Origin: Flammula alnicola
Lineage: Eukaryota > Basidiomycota > Agaricomycetes > Agaricales > Strophariaceae
Assembly (NCBI GenBank): GCA_015499995.1
Contig: JADNRV010000002.1
Location: forward strand, 496,001-560,000
Length of the DNA: 64,000 nt
Reading direction: 5' to 3'
The notes under the pieces were generated by a model. It was not told the origin of the DNA and ran no database searches. It was given only the letters and a program-made list of their open reading frames with translations. Shown piece by piece: positions 59,295 through 64,000 of this stretch (positions are counted from its first letter, which is position 1; each line of letters opens with the position of its first letter). A program made the position numbers and the translations under genes.

Positions 59295-61403
59295 CTAGTG
59301 CCTTATGATATCGTTAATAAGTTTTTCTAGTCTCGGGCTTGGCTCGTGTCCTGAAGAAGTCATCTTCTCCACCATGTCTTTCGCCACATTCCACAATTCC
59401 CGATGCATCAGCCCTGCCAATAGTATATACCATACCGTATTAGTCAGAGGAAGACCTTGCCTTCCCATCTCTTCCATCAAAGCCAGCGCGTCTAAATATC
59501 CTTTGGGGTCCCGCGAATCCATGGCAGCGCGAATGAGAATGTGATATGTCGGCAGTCTGAACGAAATATTGGCCCGTCTCATCCTTGCCACTATATCTTT
59601 CCTAACTGCCTCGGCTCGTGAGCGTGATATGCCCTGGTCGCGGTATAAACCAGAGAGAATTGACGTGTATGTCACTTCGTTTGGCTTAGTGCTCTCGTCT
59701 TTCTCCATTTTATCCAGTATGTTGAGGGCCGCTGCCAGACTCTCTTCGGTCTGCTGTCGCATTTGGTGGTCGATAATGGAACTATATGTGGCCACGTTCG
59801 GCCGTATCCCTTGCTTCCTCATGAGATTCAGGATCGTAGCAGTGGCATCCTTCCTGCCCACATTCAACAAGGCAGTAAGAATGGTCGAAAAAGTGACAAC
59901 GTCACCAGGGATCTTGGCAGCAGACATCTGGGCGACGACGTTGGAAAGCTCCTTGAAATCCTTTTGACGACTGTAGTATCCAAGAAAGGTATTGTAGGAT
60001 ATAATATCTGGGTTCGGGCCTTTCTTGTGCATTATTGTCATCAAAGAATTCGCGTCTTTGATACGATTTATACGGAGGAGTCCTCGTAAGACCGTGTTGT
60101 AGACGTAGATTGCAAGCTCGCTGTTGTCTTTGCAGGTTCTATGGTATTCTCTAAACCTAATGAGCGCGTCTTCTGGCTTGTTGTCGTCGAACAAAGCAGT
60201 TATGATGGCGCGATAGGACAAGGTATCTGGCTTGACACCTTGTTCCAGCATCCTGTTCCATGTCGCCATGGCTTGTCTTGAGTCGCGAAGATCAGCATGC
60301 GTGTCGAGGAGTGCTGTCCACATCGTGACGCCAGGTGAAAATCCGCACTTTGCCAAATCATCCCACATCCGAGCAGCGAGGTCGGGTCGTTCGCATTTGA
60401 TGAATCCAGTCTGGAAGGCTGTCCATGCGGCTTCTGTCATCGGAATTCGCCTGGTAGACGATACACCCGAAAGTTCTGTGGCCAAATAAGGCTCTGGGCC
60501 AGAAATTCCGTCCATGATGTCGAGGTATAACTGTTCCAACATTTTTGATGTCCTTGGCTGGGCGATGTTCATTATATGCTTGGATAACGATGTAGGTCGG
60601 GAGACCAAGGAAGCAATCCCAAGTCGTTCCAAATATTTCTGGACCTTCCGACTCAGGCCAGTGTTATTTCGGAGAGATTGGAATAATTTTTGTTTGCGAT
60701 AAGATGGCGGCCGAACGTTTGCCGCAAGGTATGTATCCAATGCCTCCCGAAAACAGTCCTTCATGGCGTGCGCTGTCGTTACCGAGAGCAATAACGATAC
60801 GCGTCCCGGATTAAAAGATGAGTCGCCCTCTTCTCCATCCGAGAAATCAAGCCCTTCTTCAGTCCCAACAGTTTGTGTCCCTTGGTCGGCGGCATTCTTT
60901 AGCATTTGGCAGTATGAGGTGTAGAGATTGACGACAGTTTGGGGCTCATTTCGTTCAATATGGTCCAACATTAAAGTGTCCAGTGCGTCCGTTATATCAT
61001 GCGTCGCTGCCTCCAACGCAAAGTTCCGCGCAGTGGTTTTCATATCGTCGGTCCATTGATCATGTGAGATTGCGAAGTGGGTCGCGAAAAGAGTGGCAAT
61101 CTGTCTTTCTGTCTGCTCGGGTAAGCGGTAGAGGTCTTCGTCAGATGTCCTCTCCTTCTGCTGCTTCAGACTCCTCCAATGACCCAATGCTGCAGTAATG
61201 TTTCGCGCTCCCAGCGCATTCCGGATTTCCAACAAATAGTCATTGTGCACTTTCTTTAGGGCATCCGGAATTATGCGTCTGTTATGAACCTGGCCCATAA
61301 TCTGGTCCCGGATTTTTCTGTGAAGGACGGGGGATCTGAACGTGTGCGCGATGCGGGATTGGGCTTGGCGGCTGCTGCTATTGAGAATGCGCGAGCTCTG
61401 CAT
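59295..61403 (-). CDS. Pentatricopeptide-repeat (PPR) protein, probably mitochondrial
   Basis: Single long exon of about 702 codons from ATG 61403 (MQSSRILNSSSRQAQSRIAH), whose Arg/Ser-rich start suits a mitochondrial presequence. The second half has tandem PPR units, for example MWTALLDTHADLRDSRQAMA, SYRAIITALFDDNKPEDALI, VYNTVLRGLLRINRIKDANS, SYNTFLGYYSRQKDFKEL, TFSTILTALLNVGRKDATAT, TYSSIIDHQM and TYTSILSGLYRDQG. PPR proteins bind organellar RNA and steer its stability or translation. The frame is open 31 codons further upstream to 61496 without ATG, preceded by TTCCTAG, so an extra 5' exon is possible. In another frame 61271-61468 also reads like a presequence (MLRNISPPSTLN...), so the true N-terminus is open. 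Confidence 0.85.
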   Translation of the reverse strand: MQSSRILNSSSRQAQSRIAHTFRSPVLHRKIRDQIMGQVHNRRIIPDALKKVHNDYLLEIRNALGARNITAALGHWRSLKQQKERTSDEDLYRLPEQTERQIATLFATHFAISHDQWTDDMKTTARNFALEAATHDITDALDTLMLDHIERNEPQTVVNLYTSYCQMLKNAADQGTQTVGTEEGLDFSDGEEGDSSFNPGRVSLLLSVTTAHAMKDCFREALDTYLAANVRPPSYRKQKLFQSLRNNTGLSRKVQKYLERLGIASLVSRPTSLSKHIMNIAQPRTSKMLEQLYLDIMDGISGPEPYLATELSGVSSTRRIPMTEAAWTAFQTGFIKCERPDLAARMWDDLAKCGFSPGVTMWTALLDTHADLRDSRQAMATWNRMLEQGVKPDTLSYRAIITALFDDNKPEDALIRFREYHRTCKDNSELAIYVYNTVLRGLLRINRIKDANSLMTIMHKKGPNPDIISYNTFLGYYSRQKDFKELSNVVAQMSAAKIPGDVVTFSTILTALLNVGRKDATATILNLMRKQGIRPNVATYSSIIDHQMRQQTEESLAAALNILDKMEKDESTKPNEVTYTSILSGLYRDQGISRSRAEAVRKDIVARMRRANISFRLPTYHILIRAAMDSRDPKGYLDALALMEEMGRQGLPLTNTVWYILLAGLMHRELWNVAKDMVEKMTSSGHEPSPRLEKLINDIIRH

Positions 61404-61593
61404 ATTAGACTCGGAACAAGGAATTCCAATAGGTTGAGTGTGCTTGGAGGCGAGATATTTCTGAGCATTGGCAGAGTCTAGGAATTTAAAGAACACGCAG
61501 AGTACTTAGTTCGCCAAGAAGAGGGACATTTTTGTTGGGTGTGATGATTAGGTAACGCAGCTGTAGACGCCCTTGCTTCAAACCACAAACATC

Positions 61594-63651
61594 ATGGGCC
61601 ACGGCAATTCAGACAAACTGTACATCACCCATGCTGAGCATGCAGGCCACCATGGTTCCCACTCAGCCTCGATAGGATACAAGGCGTAAGTTGGATTACC
61701 TCTCGTGGTGATATTCTCTAAAATGGGATCTCTTGTAGGAAAGCTGAAGCTCCTCATCCCGGTGCAAGAACACCGTTCGACTGTTGTGCACTCTCATTCC
61801 AGCCCTTCTCACACCCTGTCTGCGCAAGAAATGCAGATGGGACAGGCACGGTCTTTGACCTGGTTAATATTATTCCATGGCTTAAGTGCGCAGTATACAT
61901 ACCTTGCCATTCGTCATTGACTAACGCGTTCGAACCAGACAACATAATAATACGAATCCCATCACGAAAGAACTACTCTCCCCGTCGGACCTAATCACTC
62001 TTCATTACTCGAGAAAAGAGGCAACCGGCGAGATTCATGACCCCATTTCCTTCAAGCCGTTCAGCGAACACTCTCACGTCGTCGCAATCGCAACAACTGG
62101 CAATGTCTTCCTCGCAGAAAGTATCAAAGGTGGAAAGGATTTAGTCAGCGACGTGCCATTTAAAAAGTGCGTCTTGTATCTTTGCTTCGTTTACCCTGAC
62201 TCATTTGCATGGTAGAGGAGACGTCATTACTCTGCAAAATCCCCATGGTTTACCACCTGCCTCTATGCCTAATGCTGTGGCCATTTCCAAGTCCACAAAG
62301 GTAGATCAGGCCTCCGCGGCGAAGCCCGCACCTTCTCCAGCCGTTTCTGCATTGAAAGCCAAAGCCAAAGAACCTGTTCCATGTATGTCTATTGGCCTTT
62401 GCTCGTTCAGACGCACTGCTTAACATGTCCAAAGGGAACATCTCTCCTTACTCAAGTGGCATGGCTGGAGCCTCCCTTACTTCGACATCGGTTGATATCT
62501 CAGAAGCCTCTAGCTCCAAACTACTGTGGGATGAAGTTCGTATATCTTCCATCGCGCATTGACGGTCGGTGCTCATGTGATATATAGGAAGAAATCATGT
62601 TTGAAGATATCTCCAAGCCTCTGAAGGGGAAAGGGAAAGAAAAGGATGTTGGGAAACGGCGAGCATATGTCCGCGTTGTCACCAACTTAGGTGGCGCTAG
62701 TCTGAACTTGGAGCTTTACTGCGAAAAAGTATGTATGGCCCTCTATGTCTTGGAAGGGAAACATCGCTCATAGACGGATATCAGGCTCCAAAAACTTGTT
62801 ACAATTTCCTAATGCTCGCTCGGGCCGGCAAATATAACGATTGTCTATTCCACCGTCTTGTACCTGGGTTTATGGTATGTTTCCAACATATTGTTCGTGT
62901 CTCACAAAATCACCAAGCATCCTATCTTCTAGATCCAGACAGGTGACCCAACCGGAACTGGCTCTGGCGGTGAATCATATTGGGGTACACCATTCCGAGA
63001 TGAACATGATATGAAAGGAGCTGCTAAGCATGACGATCGTGGGGTGCTGGCCATGGCTAATAAGGGTCCAAACACGAACAGGCGAGTCATCCACTTTTTT
63101 TCTTTCTGACTGACATGCTTACAACTTTTGTCACAGCTCCCAATTCTATTTGACTTTCAAGGCAGCCCCTCATCTTGACAAAAAGCATACAGTGTTTGGC
63201 AAGCTTGTGGGTGGGGACAACGTGCTAGATGCCCTAGAAAATCTTTCGGTGAAACCTGGGACAGATAGGCCAGCAAAGACCGTCAAGATAACAGAGGTCA
63301 TCATGTAAGTTTGTTGAACTATTGTTTCGACTGCTCGTTGACTGTTGGCCATTCAGCTATCAAGACCCATTTGAAGAGTACAAGAAACGTCTTGCTAAGA
63401 AATTGGCAAAACGTGCAGAGAGTGACAAGCCTAGCGCTCCGAAGGCGGTGGAAGAAAAGGATGACGTCAATTGGTTTGGAGTGAAGATTGGATCAGACAA
63501 TGCTGCTGTCGATTTTGGAGGTGGAGCAGGCAGTGGAGGTGTCGGAAAATACCTCAATTTGAAGAGGCCACAAGAGGCAGTGGTAACAAAAGGGGTAGAA
63601 GAGACCAAGAAAAAACGGAAAATAGGTTTCGGTGACTTTGAGGGTTGGTAA
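61594..63651 (+). CDS. U-box cyclophilin, peptidyl-prolyl isomerase (PPIL2/Cyp60-like)
   Basis: Starts [20 protein letters not shown]. The N-terminal U-box-like part reads [36 protein letters not shown] and [19 protein letters not shown] linker rich in Ala/Lys/Pro follows. The cyclophilin domain reads [80 protein letters not shown] and [19 protein letters not shown], with the catalytic Arg in FHR and the QFY/F site intact. The tail ([17 protein letters not shown] to GFGDFEGW) is typical. PPIL2 is a nuclear spliceosome-associated E3-like protein. About eight introns, all joined in frame by the conserved text. Confidence 0.9.
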
Positions 63652-63733
63652 GTGTAGTCTGAAGGTATGATACGTGCGTATATATTATTACATTGTTACA
63701 CGAAAATAATGTATGAAGCAGTGCTTATAAATG

Positions 63734-64000
63734 TCATCCTGCAACTGGTACCCTCTTGATCTCCGCAGCTTTCGGTTCTAATTGGCAATGGTTAGGATCT
63801 GTGTGATGTAAAACGGGTGCCACTGTAGTACCTTCTTTAATAACTTGCACGGGTGTGTCAGAAGGTACTGAAGGCAATTCGATATCCTTCGCAGTTTCGG
63901 ATTCCTAGGAGACAACTGAGGATGCATGACAATGAAGGAGAATTGCACTGACAATATCTCGTTGGAGAGCAAGTAGCTCGTTCTGGACGGCTTCCTCGTC
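63734..64000 (-). CDS. C-terminal end of a probable ESCRT-III (Snf7/Vps20-like) protein, partial
   Basis: Two exons are seen: 63953-64000 reads DEEAVQNELLALQRDI, then a 48-nt intron (63905-63952), then 63734-63904 reads ESETAKDIELPSVPSDTPVQ and on to the stop. The DEEAVQ-EL-ALQ helix followed by LPSVP...P is the MIM-like C-terminal pattern of Snf7-family proteins such as Vps20/CHMP6, which bend endosomal membranes. Only 72 residues are in the window and the core helices lie beyond it, so the call is tentative. Confidence 0.4.

Noticed and set aside
61271..61468. Alternative presequence-like frame upstream of the PPR gene
   Set aside because: It is out of frame with the PPR exon and no donor/acceptor joins it cleanly; noted in the PPR entry as an open point.

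Overview
The window is nuclear DNA of a filamentous fungus, most likely a mushroom-forming basidiomycete (Agaricomycetes). The genes are densely packed, split by many introns of about 46-65 nt, and read from both strands. The best matches by motif are fungal-type proteins: a CSL transcription factor, a Mim2-like protein, an SSK2-type MAPKKK, CYP61-like and other P450s, and a CACTA-type Tnp2 transposase of the kind common in Agaricomycetes. I used no database; all names rest on motifs read by eye in spliced translations.

Layout. 1-249 (-): 5' end of a peroxisomal ABC (PXA/ABCD) half-transporter gene. 879-1691 (+): PRELI/Ups1-like lipid transfer protein. 2099-6026 (+): RIC1, a Golgi Rab-GEF subunit. 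6350-8502 (+): PIF1-type helicase. 8623-11573 (-): F-BAR/RhoGAP protein. 12145-14204 (+): microsomal P450. 14411-16235 (-): ERG5/CYP61-like P450. 16389-24272: a 7.9-kb CACTA-type DNA transposon with hairpin-bearing terminal inverted repeats, a TGA target duplication, an open 995-aa transposase, a second intact gene on the other strand, and between them a GC-rich decayed stretch resembling a captured host gene. 24285-24706 (-): small LEA-like mitochondrial protein. 25367-26023 (+): second PRELI-family gene (Ups2/3-like). 26354-28430 (-): DRG1 GTPase, whose 5' end is a chain of microexons. 28690-33140 (+): SSK2/Wis4-type MAPKKK. 33255-35675 (-): unidentified multispan membrane protein. 36097-43203 (-): TFIIIC B-block subunit. 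43801-44514 (-): beta-carbonic anhydrase. 44972-47951 (+): RINT1/Tip20. 48130-50535 (-): CSL transcription factor. 50848-53714 (-): DUF4203/TMEM198-like membrane protein. 53850-55697 (-): DEAD-box helicase with two frame breaks. 56058-58736 (-): MFS sugar transporter. 58940-59242 (+): Mim2-like protein. 59295-61403 (-): PPR protein. 61594-63651 (+): U-box cyclophilin (PPIL2). 63734-64000 (-): 3' end of a probable ESCRT-III subunit gene.

These are mostly housekeeping genes and form no pathway cluster, although several act in mitochondria (two PRELI proteins, LEA-like, Mim2-like, PPR, possibly the DEAD-box protein) or in Golgi/ER traffic (RIC1, RINT1). The accessory part is the transposon. It separates the ERG5-like gene from its original upstream DNA 153 bp before the start codon, and it ends 12 bp after the stop codon of the LEA-like gene.
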